From Mycolicibacterium chubuense NBB4 (GTDB lineage: Bacteria > Actinomycetota > Actinomycetes > Mycobacteriales > Mycobacteriaceae), in NCBI RefSeq assembly GCF_000266905.1, contig NC_018027.1:2666001-2730000 (forward strand): a stretch of 64,000 bases of DNA. The letters run 5' to 3'. A model generated the notes under the pieces. It saw only the letters and a program-made list of their open reading frames with translations, was not told the DNA's origin and did not search any database. Below are positions 1-9,676 of this stretch, in pieces. The position numbers and the translations under genes were made by a program. Numbering within the stretch: the stretch's first letter is position 1; the number at the start of each line of letters is the position of its first letter.

Positions 1-1157
1 TCAGTGAACTCGGCGGGGTCGTCGTCGACGGAGACGTCATCGCCCGGGAGGTCGTCGAGCCGGGGACCGAGGGGCTCGCCAAGCTGGTCGAGGCGTTCGG
101 CGACGACATCCTGGCGCCGGACGGCTCGCTGAACCGGCCGGCGCTGGCCGCCATCGCGTTCAGCGATGACGAGAAGCGCGCGACGTTGAACGGGATCGTG
201 CATCCGCTTGTCGGACAACGACGTTCGGAGCTGATCGCGGCCGCGGCCGATGACGCGGTGATCGTCGAGGACATCCCGTTGCTGGTGGAATCGCAGATGG
301 CGCCGATGTTCCCGCTCGTGATCATCGTGCATGCCGACGCCGAAGTCCGGGTCAAGCGATTGATCGAATACCGCGGATTCAGCGAGGAGGACGCCCGGGC
401 CCGCATCGCCGCCCAGGCCACCGAGGAGCAGCGGCGCGCGGTTGCCGATGTCTGGCTGGACAATTCGGGCAGCGCCGACCAACTCGTCGGCAAGGCCCGA
501 GCGTTGTGGCAGGAGCGCATCCACCCCTTCGCGCTGAACCTGCAGGCAGGACGGCCGGCCGAGGCCTCACCGCACGTGGTGTCAGCCGACCCGCGGTGGC
601 CGGCACAGGCACAGCGGATCCTGGCCCGGTTGCGGACGGCCTGCGGCCACCGTGCGTCGCGGGTGGACCACGTCGGGTCCACCGCGGTGCCGGGGCTGGA
701 CGCCAAAGACGTCATCGACGTCCAGGTGACCGTCGCGTCCCTGGCGGTCGCCGACGAGCTCGCCGAGGCGCTGCGGGCAGCCGGTTACGTCCGCACCTCG
801 ATCATGCGGGACATGGCGAAGCCGGAGGCGCGCAGCACCGTCGCGGAGTTCGACCGGGCCGACGACGAGGCGCTGTGGGGCAAGAGGCTCTACAGCTCGG
901 CCGACCCCGGCCGGCCCACCAACGTCCACGTGCGCGTCGCCGGGTGGCCCAACCAGCAGTTCGCGTTGCTGTTCGTCGACTGGCTGAAGGCCGAGCCCGC
1001 CGCCCGAGCGGAGTACCTGGAGCTCAAGCGCCGGATCGCCGCGCAGGGACCCGCGAGCACGGCGGACCACGCCGAAACGAAGGAGCCGTGGCTCGTCGAC
1101 GCGTACCGCCGGGCCTGGGCCTGGGCCGACGCGTCGGGCTGGCGGCCCGAAGCCTGA
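1..1157 (+). CDS. coaE: Dephospho-CoA kinase with C-terminal GrpB/UPF0157 domain (5' end outside window)
   Basis: The frame is open from position 3, so the start codon and the N-terminal ATP-binding P-loop lie upstream of the window. The visible kinase part runs to about 555 and contains the family stretch VEDIPLLVE and the lid-like region RAAAQ/EEQRR. It phosphorylates dephospho-CoA at the 3'-ribose hydroxyl, the last step of CoA synthesis. From about 570 a second domain begins with VGSTAVPGLDAKDVIDV, the signature of the GrpB/UPF0157 nucleotidyltransferase-like family. This two-domain arrangement is usual for mycobacterial CoaE; the C-terminal part is not needed for the chemistry in other bacteria. 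It is followed by a convergent MerR gene. Identification is firm; only the N-terminus cannot be inspected. Confidence 0.93.
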   Translation, partial: SELGGVVVDGDVIAREVVEPGTEGLAKLVEAFGDDILAPDGSLNRPALAAIAFSDDEKRATLNGIVHPLVGQRRSELIAAAADDAVIVEDIPLLVESQMAPMFPLVIIVHADAEVRVKRLIEYRGFSEEDARARIAAQATEEQRRAVADVWLDNSGSADQLVGKARALWQERIHPFALNLQAGRPAEASPHVVSADPRWPAQAQRILARLRTACGHRASRVDHVGSTAVPGLDAKDVIDVQVTVASLAVADELAEALRAAGYVRTSIMRDMAKPEARSTVAEFDRADDEALWGKRLYSSADPGRPTNVHVRVAGWPNQQFALLFVDWLKAEPAARAEYLELKRRIAAQGPASTADHAETKEPWLVDAYRRAWAWADASGWRPEA

Positions 1158-1195
1158 TGCGTGTCTTGCTCAGGTGGCGGATCTCGCCGACCACG

Positions 1196-1975
1196 TCAGC
1201 GGCCGCTCCGGTCCGCGTTCGCGTGGATCGCCTCGCGACAGTAGGCCGCGAAGCCCGGGAGCCCGAATGATTCGTCGTACCTGGCGACGTATCTCGGGTC
1301 GCTCACGTACATGTCGCCCAGGTTGCGGTGGAAGGCCGGAGGGCAGTCGTAGAACCACCGATTCACGTGGACCCGGTGTTGCTCCGCCGCATCCATCGCC
1401 TCAGTGGAGTCGGCTGGCAGCCCAGCGCGGAACGCGTCGGACAGGGCCTTCTCGACGGCTTCTCCCTCAGCCTTGATCCGGACCCATTCCTCCTTGCCGT
1501 AGGACTTCGTTCGGCGCTGCGATTCCTTCCACTCTGCGGTCTCGCCCCACTTCTGCTCGGCCTCTGCCTGATAATCGTCGAAGCCCTCACCGAACAGCTC
1601 GCGCATGTCGTCGTCGGTCATGGGGGTGTTCGCCATTGCCTTCTCCAATGCCTGATCGATGGCATCGACGAGGTTCTTCATCTCATCGAGCCGGGACATG
1701 ACGCGTTCGCGCTGTCGAATCAGGTGGCTGACCTCGTCGCCCTCGTCCAACAGGCTCGCGATCTCGTCAAGAGGCAGCTCGAGCCGGCGGTAAACGATGA
1801 TCTGGGACAAGCGCGTCAGGTCCGCCGACGTGTAGACCCGGTAAGCCGAGGCGTTACGCCGACTCGGAGTCAGCAACCCGATTTCGTCGTAGTGGTGAAG
1901 TGTCCGGACCGTGATGCCGAATCGCTCTGCGACCTCGCCCACGGTCATGTCGTCCACCTGCATCTCCTGCGTCAC
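1196..1975 (-). CDS. MerR-family transcriptional regulator, TipA-like (TipAS effector domain)
   Basis: 259 aa. The N-terminal MerR winged helix (about residues 10–80) includes VGEVAERFGITVRTLHHYDE and the family pattern GLLTPSRR...YRVY. A coiled-coil dimerisation helix follows (about 85–125). The C-terminal half (about 130–255) matches the TipAS/antibiotic-recognition domain, with the WGETAEWKES-like region and a C-terminal HANADRSGR. Such proteins activate promoters with over-long spacers after binding a drug-like ligand. A MerR-type promoter with a palindrome lies just upstream, and the -10 position puts the transcript start near this ATG, so autoregulation is likely. The ligand cannot be read from sequence. 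Confidence 0.88.
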   Translation of the reverse strand: MTQEMQVDDMTVGEVAERFGITVRTLHHYDEIGLLTPSRRNASAYRVYTSADLTRLSQIIVYRRLELPLDEIASLLDEGDEVSHLIRQRERVMSRLDEMKNLVDAIDQALEKAMANTPMTDDDMRELFGEGFDDYQAEAEQKWGETAEWKESQRRTKSYGKEEWVRIKAEGEAVEKALSDAFRAGLPADSTEAMDAAEQHRVHVNRWFYDCPPAFHRNLGDMYVSDPRYVARYDESFGLPGFAAYCREAIHANADRSGR

Positions 1976-1982
1976 GTCGACC

Positions 1983-2013
1983 AGGCTGGTGCCTCACGTC
2001 AGGTGAGGGTCAA
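1983..2013 (-). promoter_or_regulatory. MerR-type autoregulatory promoter/operator
   Basis: On the minus strand TTGACC (2013–2008) is followed by a 19-nt spacer and a poor -10 CAGCCT (1988–1983). The spacer carries a perfect inverted repeat CCTCAC-N5-GTGAGG (1992–2008). A 19-bp spacer with a central palindrome is the classic MerR-activated arrangement. The predicted transcript start is at or next to the ATG at 1975. Confidence 0.55.
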
Positions 2014-2031
2014 GTCTTCCCGGTCGACGCC

Positions 2032-2544
2032 TCAGGCCGGTGGCGGCGCGGTGGCCGGCGCCCCGGGGATCGGGATGTCGAGCGGCGCGCCGCACTGCAG
2101 CGTCCCGTAGAGCGGATCGTCCTTGACGTGGAACAGCCTCGGCGCGATGAACTGGTCGGCCTGAGCGACGATCTGGTCGTCGACCAGGATCTCGCAGTGC
2201 AGGTTCGATCCGTACGGCCACTGGATCGACAGCTGCATACCGGCCTGCTTGGGGTCGGTGAGGACCGTGTTCACCTCGAAGGTCTGACCGGGCAGCATCG
2301 TCGGCTGAGCGCTGTTGACGTTCTGATCGTCCTGCTTGTAGGCGACCACCGCGCCGCGGGAGGTGCCGTCGGCGCGTGCCCGGTAGACGACGTTGTGCTG
2401 CAGGCCCGGTGCGGGCTCCTGCACCTGCGGCGCACCGTCGGGATCGGCCGATGCGGTCCCGGGGACCACCTGCGCAACCAGCAACGACGCCGCCGCGGCA
2501 CCGACCGCCGCGCGGACGCTGCGGGTCCGTTTGCTCGCACTCAC
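2032..2544 (-). CDS. Exported protein of unknown function
   Basis: 170 aa. The N-terminus has basic residues (KRTRSVR), a hydrophobic Ala/Val-rich core and a likely signal peptidase site near ASA-DPDG (about residue 33), so it is probably Sec-exported. The mature part has two cysteines (HCEILVDD and TLQCGAP) that could form a disulfide and ends in a Pro/Ala tail. I recognise no catalytic motif. It lies between the MerR regulator and the DUF402 gene, all on the same strand. Codon use matches its neighbours, so it is a real mycobacterial gene rather than an antisense shadow. Confidence 0.75.
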   Translation of the reverse strand: MSASKRTRSVRAAVGAAAASLLVAQVVPGTASADPDGAPQVQEPAPGLQHNVVYRARADGTSRGAVVAYKQDDQNVNSAQPTMLPGQTFEVNTVLTDPKQAGMQLSIQWPYGSNLHCEILVDDQIVAQADQFIAPRLFHVKDDPLYGTLQCGAPLDIPIPGAPATAPPPA

Positions 2545-2554
2545 AGTCAGGAGT

Positions 2555-3106
2555 CTAGGCCGCGCGCCAGGTCAAGGTGATACCGATGCTCGCCAACCAG
2601 CGGTCCAGGTCGTAGTCGTGCCTGGCCAGCGCGTCGACCGTGGCGACGGCGGTGCGCACCGCGTGCTCGCCGCTCTCCGCGTTGAGCAGGCCGTCCCGTA
2701 CCGCGGCGAACAGTTCGTCCACGTCGGTGACGTGCACCCCGCGACCGGTGCGCAGCACCAGGTCCAGGTAGTGGTCCTCGCCGTGCCAGCACACCGGTCC
2801 TGCGGTGTAGACGCCGACATCGAGGTAGTAGTCCTGCTCGCGCTCGTGGCCGGGGTTGAAGTGGAACACGGTGATCCGCAGCCCCAGGGCGGGGAGCAGC
2901 CACGACTCCAGGTAGTGGAACTGCGCGCGACCCGGGGTGGGCCGGGCCATGTAGAGCCCCCACGGCTGGACGGTGTAGACGTCCACCGCCCTGACGACGC
3001 CCTTGGGGTCGGTGTTGGTGTGGGCCGCGAGGTCGAAGGTCTCGTGCTTGGGAGGATGGATGCCGACCAGGATAAGCGCAGGCAGCGGCCCGCAGGAACA
3101 GAACAT
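2555..3106 (-). CDS. DUF402-family protein (Rv1632c-like)
   Basis: 183 aa from the ATG at 3106. The core ([57 protein letters not shown]) matches the DUF402 fold, seen in nucleotide-phosphatase-like proteins of actinobacteria; function here is unknown. It diverges from uvrB, and its ATG would fall inside the uvrB promoter, so the true start may be further in: conserved sequence begins around [10 protein letters not shown], but no ATG or GTG sits there. A GTG at residue 40 of this form (around 2989) would give about 143 aa. The gene is solid, the start is not. Confidence 0.78.
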   Translation of the reverse strand: MFCSCGPLPALILVGIHPPKHETFDLAAHTNTDPKGVVRAVDVYTVQPWGLYMARPTPGRAQFHYLESWLLPALGLRITVFHFNPGHEREQDYYLDVGVYTAGPVCWHGEDHYLDLVLRTGRGVHVTDVDELFAAVRDGLLNAESGEHAVRTAVATVDALARHDYDLDRWLASIGITLTWRAA

Positions 3107-3127
3107 GTCGGCGCAGGGTTCTACCCT
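3105..3127 (+). promoter_or_regulatory. PafBC-type (RecA-independent DNA damage) promoter of uvrB
   Basis: ATGTCGGCG (3105–3113), 8 nt, then TACCCT (3122–3127). The mycobacterial PafBC consensus is TTGTCRGTG-N8-TANNNT; this matches 7 of 9 in the upstream half and fully in spacing and -10. The -10 ends 6 nt before the uvrB ATG, so the mRNA is probably leaderless. Confidence 0.6.
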
Positions 3128-3133
3128 GTGAAC

Positions 3134-5293
<2,160 letters not shown>

Positions 5294-5294
5294 C

Positions 5295-5325
5295 TTGATC
5301 TCAACCCCTGTTGAGGTCCTACGGT
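5295..5325 (+). promoter_or_regulatory. MerR-type promoter with 19-bp spacer upstream of the MFS gene
   Basis: -35 TTGATC (5295–5300), 19-nt spacer, -10 TACGGT (5320–5325). The perfect inverted repeat CTCAAC-CCCT-GTTGAG (5300–5315) sits in the spacer. The over-long spacer with central palindrome is typical of promoters twisted open by MerR/SoxR-like activators. The -10 ends 7 nt before the GTG start. Confidence 0.6.
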
Positions 5326-5332
5326 CGACGCT

Positions 5333-6781
5333 GTGACCGAAACCGTGTCCGTCGCAGCCGGTGGTTGGCGCGAACTGCTGGGTCCGAAGCACCTGGGGGC
5401 GTCGGCTGTGCTCGCCGGCGGTGTGGCGCTGTATGCCACCAACGAGTTCCTCACGATCAGCCTGATGCCGAGCGCGGTCGCCGACATCGGCGGCCAGCGG
5501 TTCTACGCCTGGGTGACCACGGTGTATCTGGTCGGCTCGGTGATGGCCGCGACGACGGTGCACGCTGTGCTCGTGCGGCTCGGTCCGCGGTGGTCGTATC
5601 TGTTGTGCTCGAGCATGTTCGGGGCCGGCAGTCTCGGGTGCGCGCTGGCTCCGAGCATGGAGGTGCTGCTCGCGGGCCGGACGGTCCAGGGTGCCGCCGG
5701 CGGGCTACTGGCCGGCCTGGGTTATGCCGTGATCAACACGGCGTTGCCGAGTTCGTTGTGGACGAAGGCATCGGCTCTGGTGTCCGCGATGTGGGGGGTG
5801 GGCACGCTGGTCGGCCCCGCAGCGGGTGGTCTGTTCGCCCAGTACGGCTCCTGGCGGTGGGCGTTCGGTGTCCTGGTGGCGATGACGGCGGCGATGGCGG
5901 TGCTCGTGCCGATCGTGTTGCCGGGCCGTCGATCCCGGGAATCGGCCGCCGGCCGGATGGCGATCCCGATCCGGTCGCTGGTGCTCCTCGGTGCCGCGGC
6001 ACTTGTGGTCAGCGTGGCGGGCATCCCGCACGACGTCCGCGCGACCGGAGCCCTGGTGCTGGCGGGGGTAGGTCTCGTGGTGGTGTTCGTGTTCGTCGAT
6101 CGCCGTGTGCGCGCGTCGGTCCTCCCGCCGAGCGCCTTCGGGCCGGGACCGCTGAAGTGGATCTACCTGACGATGGGCACTCTGATGGCCGCGACGATGG
6201 TGGACATGTACGTGCCGCTGTTCGGGCAGCGGCTGGCGCACCTGACCCCGGTGGCGGCAGGGTTTCTTGGCGCGGGGTTGGCCGTCGGATGGACCATCGG
6301 TGAGATCAGCAGTGCGTCATTGAGCCACCCGGGCGTGATCGTCCGTGCCGTCGCGGTGGCTCCGGTGGTGATGGCCGTCGGTCTCTCGGCCGGGGCGGTT
6401 GTGCTGCGCGACGACGCCATCGGCGGATGGGTCCCCCTCTGGGCTGTCGGCCTGATCGTCAGCGGTGCGGGGATCGGCATCGCGTGGCCGCACCTGTCGG
6501 CATGGGCGATGGGGAAGGTCGACGATCCAGCGGAAGGGCCCGCCGCTGCCGCGGCGATCAACACCGTGCAGCTCATCTCGGGCGCATTCGGTGCCGCACT
6601 GGCCGGCGTCGTCGTCAACGTCGCCGGCACCGGCAATGCGACGGCGTCCCGCTGGCTGTTCGCCTGCTTCGCGGTGCTGGCCGCGTCGGCGGCCCTGGCG
6701 TCGGTGCGAAGCGGGCGTCCTGTCGACCGCACTGGTTGTGCCGTGCCGGGTGCGCCGCCCGATGCTCGATGCGGTGGGTAG
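5333..6781 (+). CDS. MFS drug-efflux transporter (Rv1634-like)
   Basis: 482 aa, GTG start. The protein is a chain of hydrophobic segments, roughly 12–14 by eye, with charged inter-helix loops. The N-terminal half has the MFS pattern YAWVTTVYLVGSVMAATTVHAVLVRLGPRW and LLAGRTVQGAAGGLLAG, typical of proton-driven DHA2-type exporters; PAAGGLFAQYGSWRWAF is motif C-like. It sits in the inner membrane and likely expels amphiphilic compounds. The start is supported by a -10 element 7 nt upstream. The MerR-type promoter suggests drug-inducible expression. In M. tuberculosis a homologue also follows uvrB. Substrate cannot be inferred. Confidence 0.9.
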   Translation: MTETVSVAAGGWRELLGPKHLGASAVLAGGVALYATNEFLTISLMPSAVADIGGQRFYAWVTTVYLVGSVMAATTVHAVLVRLGPRWSYLLCSSMFGAGSLGCALAPSMEVLLAGRTVQGAAGGLLAGLGYAVINTALPSSLWTKASALVSAMWGVGTLVGPAAGGLFAQYGSWRWAFGVLVAMTAAMAVLVPIVLPGRRSRESAAGRMAIPIRSLVLLGAAALVVSVAGIPHDVRATGALVLAGVGLVVVFVFVDRRVRASVLPPSAFGPGPLKWIYLTMGTLMAATMVDMYVPLFGQRLAHLTPVAAGFLGAGLAVGWTIGEISSASLSHPGVIVRAVAVAPVVMAVGLSAGAVVLRDDAIGGWVPLWAVGLIVSGAGIGIAWPHLSAWAMGKVDDPAEGPAAAAAINTVQLISGAFGAALAGVVVNVAGTGNATASRWLFACFAVLAASAALASVRSGRPVDRTGCAVPGAPPDARCGG

Positions 6782-6829
6782 AGTACGTCGCGTCCAGCGG
6801 CAGCGAGCTCCGTCGAGTGAGGTGAAGGC

Positions 6830-7183
6830 GTGACGTGGCTCTTGTTGACGCTTGCCATCGTCAGCGAAGTGGCCGCGACGTTGTCGCTCAAGGGGTCTGC
6901 GACGAACCCGGCTCTCTACGTGGTGGTCGTCCTCGGCTACCTCGCTTCGTTCGTGTTTCTCACCCTGGTGTTGAAGCGGGGGATGGGCCTGGGCGTGGCG
7001 TACGGCATCTGGGGCGCGATCGGCGTCGCACTGACCGCGACGCTATCGGCTCTCATCTTCGGCGAGGCATTCACCGCCGTGATGGTGATCGGCCTGGGCT
7101 GCATCATCGCCGGCGTCTTGCTGGTCGAAACCGGTTCGCGCACGGATGATCTCGCGCCCGATCCGGATGGACACCGGCAGTGA
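6830..7183 (+). CDS. SMR-family multidrug efflux subunit (first of a pair)
   Basis: 117 aa, four predicted membrane helices. The conserved membrane glutamate is in helix 1 (AIVSEVAATLSLK), and helix 3 has AYGIWGAIGVALT, both hallmarks of small multidrug resistance proteins, which work as antiparallel dimers exchanging cations for protons. The C-terminus carries an unusually long hydrophilic tail (TGSRTDDLAPDPDGHRQ). The next SMR gene overlaps this one by 4 nt, so the two are translationally coupled and probably form a heterodimer. A TAGAGT -10-like element lies about 46 nt upstream (6779–6784). Confidence 0.9.
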   Translation: MTWLLLTLAIVSEVAATLSLKGSATNPALYVVVVLGYLASFVFLTLVLKRGMGLGVAYGIWGAIGVALTATLSALIFGEAFTAVMVIGLGCIIAGVLLVETGSRTDDLAPDPDGHRQ

Positions 7184-7509
7184 CCATGGTCGCGTACGGC
7201 CTGTTGGCAGCAGCGATCGTGTCCGAAGTCGCGGGCACACTGGCGCTACGGGTCGCCGCGCACGGCCGCACGTCGTTCTACGCGATCGTCGTGGCCGGTT
7301 ATGTGCTGGCCTTCGGCCTGCTGTCGGTGTCGCTGCGGCACGGCATGCCCCTGGGCGTGGCGTACGGCATCTGGTCCGCAGCCGGCGTGGCACTGACCGC
7401 CGTCGCCTCGCGGGCGCTGTTCGACGAACCACTGACGCGCCGAATGGTCATGGGCATCGCGCTCATCGCGGCCGGCGTCCTCCTGGTCGAATTCGGCGCC
7501 GCCGCGTGA
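7180..7509 (+). CDS. SMR-family multidrug efflux subunit (second of a pair)
   Basis: 109 aa, GTG start overlapping the stop of the preceding SMR gene. Four hydrophobic helices; the key glutamate is in helix 1 (AAIVSEVAGTLALR) and AYGIWSAAGVALT is in helix 3. Loop charges differ from the partner, as expected if the two insert in opposite orientation (compare EbrAB or YkkCD-type pairs). Probable substrates are quaternary ammonium or guanidinium-like cations; the sequence does not decide. Confidence 0.9.
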   Translation: MTMVAYGLLAAAIVSEVAGTLALRVAAHGRTSFYAIVVAGYVLAFGLLSVSLRHGMPLGVAYGIWSAAGVALTAVASRALFDEPLTRRMVMGIALIAAGVLLVEFGAAA

Positions 7510-7638
7510 TGCGCGTGTGACCTATCCGGTGAGCGAAGCCGGGCGCGCAATTATCGTCGAAGCCGATTCCTCCGCGGCTGGTTCGCAAAACGAATCGGCA
7601 ACTGTTCGATCACTATTGCGCTGCCGCGGTATTCGAAT

Positions 7639-8343
7639 TTGCTGAAACTGTGTCAGCGTGTTCGCGTGCGCACACTCCAGGTTGCCTGTGCCCTCGTTGT
7701 CGCAGTGGTGACGGGGGGAGCCCTGTCGGTTGCCGCTGTCACCGCACCCGTTGCCAAGGCGGACGCATGTCCCGATGTCGAGGTGGTATTCGCCCGCGGC
7801 ACCTCGGACAAATCCGGTGTGGGCCCCATCGGGCAGGTCTTCATCCAGACATTGAAATGGAAGTTGATCGGCAAGAGGGTCGCCGCCTATGCCGTCGACT
7901 ACCCCGCGAGCTGGAACTTCGCACAGTCCACGTCGCAGGGCGCGGTGGATGCCAACAAGCATGTGCAGTACACGGCCGGCGTATGCCCGCAAACGAAGAT
8001 CGTTCTCGGCGGGATGTCGCAGGGCGCAGGGGTGATCGACCTGATCGCCATCGGAAACCGGAAACTCTGGTTGTTCACTCCGTCGCCGCTGCCGGACGCC
8101 ATGGTCAACCACGTCGCGGCGATCGCGGTGTTCGGCAATCCATCGAGGGACTACCCGGGCTTCGGCCCCTTGACCAAGATCAGCCCGCTGTACGGTGACA
8201 GGACCATCGACCTGTGCGCAACCGGAGATCCGTTTTGCTCCAACGGCCACGATCTGTTTGCCCACTTCGCCTACCCGCTGAACGGCATGGTCAACGAGGC
8301 GGCCGGTTTCGTCGCCCGCAGGGTGCTCGGCCGAGACACCTGA
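7639..8343 (+). CDS. Secreted cutinase-family serine esterase
   Basis: 234 aa from a TTG at 7639; a GTG at 7666 (225 aa) is an equally good start and keeps the signal peptide. The leader has a hydrophobic core (ALVVAVVTGGALSVAAV) and an AKA-DAC cleavage region. The mature domain opens with ACPDVEVVFARGTSD, the classic cutinase N-terminus, and carries the nucleophile motif GGMSQGA, a catalytic Asp in CATGDPFCSNG and a His in HDLFAHFAYP. Paired cysteines fit the cutinase disulfides. Mycobacterial members hydrolyse lipid esters outside the cell rather than plant cutin. It stands alone between the SMR pair and a poorly coding stretch. Confidence 0.9.
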   Translation: MLKLCQRVRVRTLQVACALVVAVVTGGALSVAAVTAPVAKADACPDVEVVFARGTSDKSGVGPIGQVFIQTLKWKLIGKRVAAYAVDYPASWNFAQSTSQGAVDANKHVQYTAGVCPQTKIVLGGMSQGAGVIDLIAIGNRKLWLFTPSPLPDAMVNHVAAIAVFGNPSRDYPGFGPLTKISPLYGDRTIDLCATGDPFCSNGHDLFAHFAYPLNGMVNEAAGFVARRVLGRDT

Positions 8344-9169
8344 CACGAATTTGCCCTGACGACGGTTGCGTGACGAGTGGCCACCCGACGTCACCGAAGC
8401 GCCTCCGGCCGATATCGGTTCGGTAACCGCCGGCAGAGGGTGGCTGCGGCGGGCGCTAGGTGTCTCGGGAGGCGGGGGCGCTGATCGAAGCTCGAGGAAA
8501 GACCTTGTCACGCAGCATGAATCGCATCGGCGCCGCGATTTGTCGCGGTTGCCATCTGCCCGCTTGCCATGAGTTTCCCTCCCGCTCACCGGGATCCGGC
8601 ACCGGGTGTGCCCTGCCTCGACCTGGTTCAGCAGTTGGCCGCAGAGCCACCGAGCGTTTCCGAGCCCATCCGAATTGCCGCTGACGCTCTCAACGGAGTT
8701 GCACCAGCGGAGCTTTCAGTGGTGCCGCCCCTGCCGGTCGCCGACGCGGTGCACGGGGCGACCGCGATGGCGACTCCTGGCCCGGTGCCGCTGTCGGGCG
8801 TGCCACTCGGTGACGCGGTGCCAGGAATGCGGTTGCTGCCCGATACCCTCCCGGTTCCGCAGGATCTGGTGTGCGAGGGCACCGCGTGGGCCGAAAAACG
8901 CACACCCGGCGACCCACATCAGGACAGCGACGGAACCGCTGTGGCCGCCAGCCGCACCCACTGGTGACGAGGAACACAGTTTATGTTGTCGCACAGCGAC
9001 TTTCCGCTGGTGTAGTCGTCGTCACCTCGCGGCGGTCGCTATGACGTTGTTCGCGTTCCATGCCGCGCGTGCAGGGCGAATGCGATGTTCGTGTGCTGAT
9101 TCATACCCATGTTCGACCGATGCCGGGTTACTGTCACGAGGGCGTAGCAACTGACACTGGAGGATATGG
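8344..9169. other. Low-information stretch between the cutinase and stress-protein genes
   Basis: 826 bp with only one doubtful coding region (8569–8967, listed separately). Composition is less GC-biased at both edges (8344–8560 and 8970–9169), consistent with non-coding DNA or decayed genes. A TGGAGGAT ribosome-binding site just before 9170 belongs to the stress protein. I saw no tRNA or IS remnant. Confidence 0.5.
8569..8967 (+). CDS. Doubtful hypothetical protein
   Basis: 132 aa if real. The middle (AELSVVPPLPVADAVHG to LLPDTLPVPQDLVCEGTAW) has good third-position GC and a Pro/Val/Ala-rich make-up like mycobacterial exported proteins. However, there is no clear signal peptide, the ATG at 8569 has no convincing ribosome-binding site, and the N- and C-terminal codons look random. 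It could be a fragment of a decayed secreted protein. No homologue recognised. Confidence 0.35.
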   Translation: MSFPPAHRDPAPGVPCLDLVQQLAAEPPSVSEPIRIAADALNGVAPAELSVVPPLPVADAVHGATAMATPGPVPLSGVPLGDAVPGMRLLPDTLPVPQDLVCEGTAWAEKRTPGDPHQDSDGTAVAASRTHW

Positions 9170-9616
9170 ATGAGCGGATATCAAACCGTGGTGGTTGGCA
9201 CGGACGGATCGGATTCGTCGTTGCGTGCCGTGGACCGCGCCGGTCAGATCGCCGCCGGGTCGGGTGCGAAGGTCGTCGTCGCGACGGCCTACTTTCCCCA
9301 GGGTGAGGACCAGCGGGCCGCTGACGTCCTCAAAGAAGAGGGCTACAAGATGTCGGGGAACGCTCCGATCTACGCGATCCTGCGCGAGGCACGCGACCGT
9401 GCCAAGGCTGCGGGCGCGGAGAACGTCGAGGAGAAGGCCGTCGTCGGCGCACCGGTCGACGCACTGGTCGACCTCGCTGAGGAAGTCGGCGCAGACCTGC
9501 TCGTTGTAGGCAACGTCGGCCTCAGCACGATCGCCGGCCGTCTGCTCGGGTCCGTGCCCGCCAACGTGGCGCGCCGGTCCAAGACCGACGTCTTGATCGT
9601 GCACACCACGCCCTGA
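9170..9616 (+). CDS. Universal stress protein (Rv1636/TB15.3-like)
   Basis: 148 aa, single UspA domain. N-terminal strand YQTVVVGTDGSDSSLRAV provides the Asp of the nucleotide site, and the C-terminal GNVGLSTIAGRLLGS fits the G-2x-G-9x-G-S/T ATP-binding motif. M. tuberculosis Rv1636 is reported to bind cyclic AMP, so a role in cAMP buffering is possible but only by analogy. ATG is preceded by a good GGAGG site (9160–9164). A bidirectional terminator follows. Confidence 0.93.
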   Translation: MSGYQTVVVGTDGSDSSLRAVDRAGQIAAGSGAKVVVATAYFPQGEDQRAADVLKEEGYKMSGNAPIYAILREARDRAKAAGAENVEEKAVVGAPVDALVDLAEEVGADLLVVGNVGLSTIAGRLLGSVPANVARRSKTDVLIVHTTP

Positions 9617-9634
9617 CCAGGCGCGACATTCGAC

Positions 9635-9669
9635 GAACCCTGGGCCGGCGAACCGCCGACCCAGGGTTC
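9635..9669. terminator. Bidirectional terminator between convergent genes
   Basis: A perfect 10-bp outer stem GAACCCTGGG (9635–9644) / CCCAGGGTTC (9660–9669) encloses an inner GC-rich hairpin (CCGGCG/CGCCG). It lies between the stops of the stress protein and the aldolase. No strong T-run, as usual in mycobacteria. Confidence 0.7.
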
Positions 9670-9676
9670 TCGGTTG

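Noticed and set aside
2393..3133. Upstream extension of the uvrB frame
   Set aside because: Antisense to an exported protein gene and a DUF402 gene; UvrB homology begins at 3134.
6781..6829. Guanidine riboswitch before the SMR pair
   Set aside because: The 49-bp gap is too short and lacks the conserved ykkC or mini-ykkC loops; only a -10-like TAGAGT is visible.
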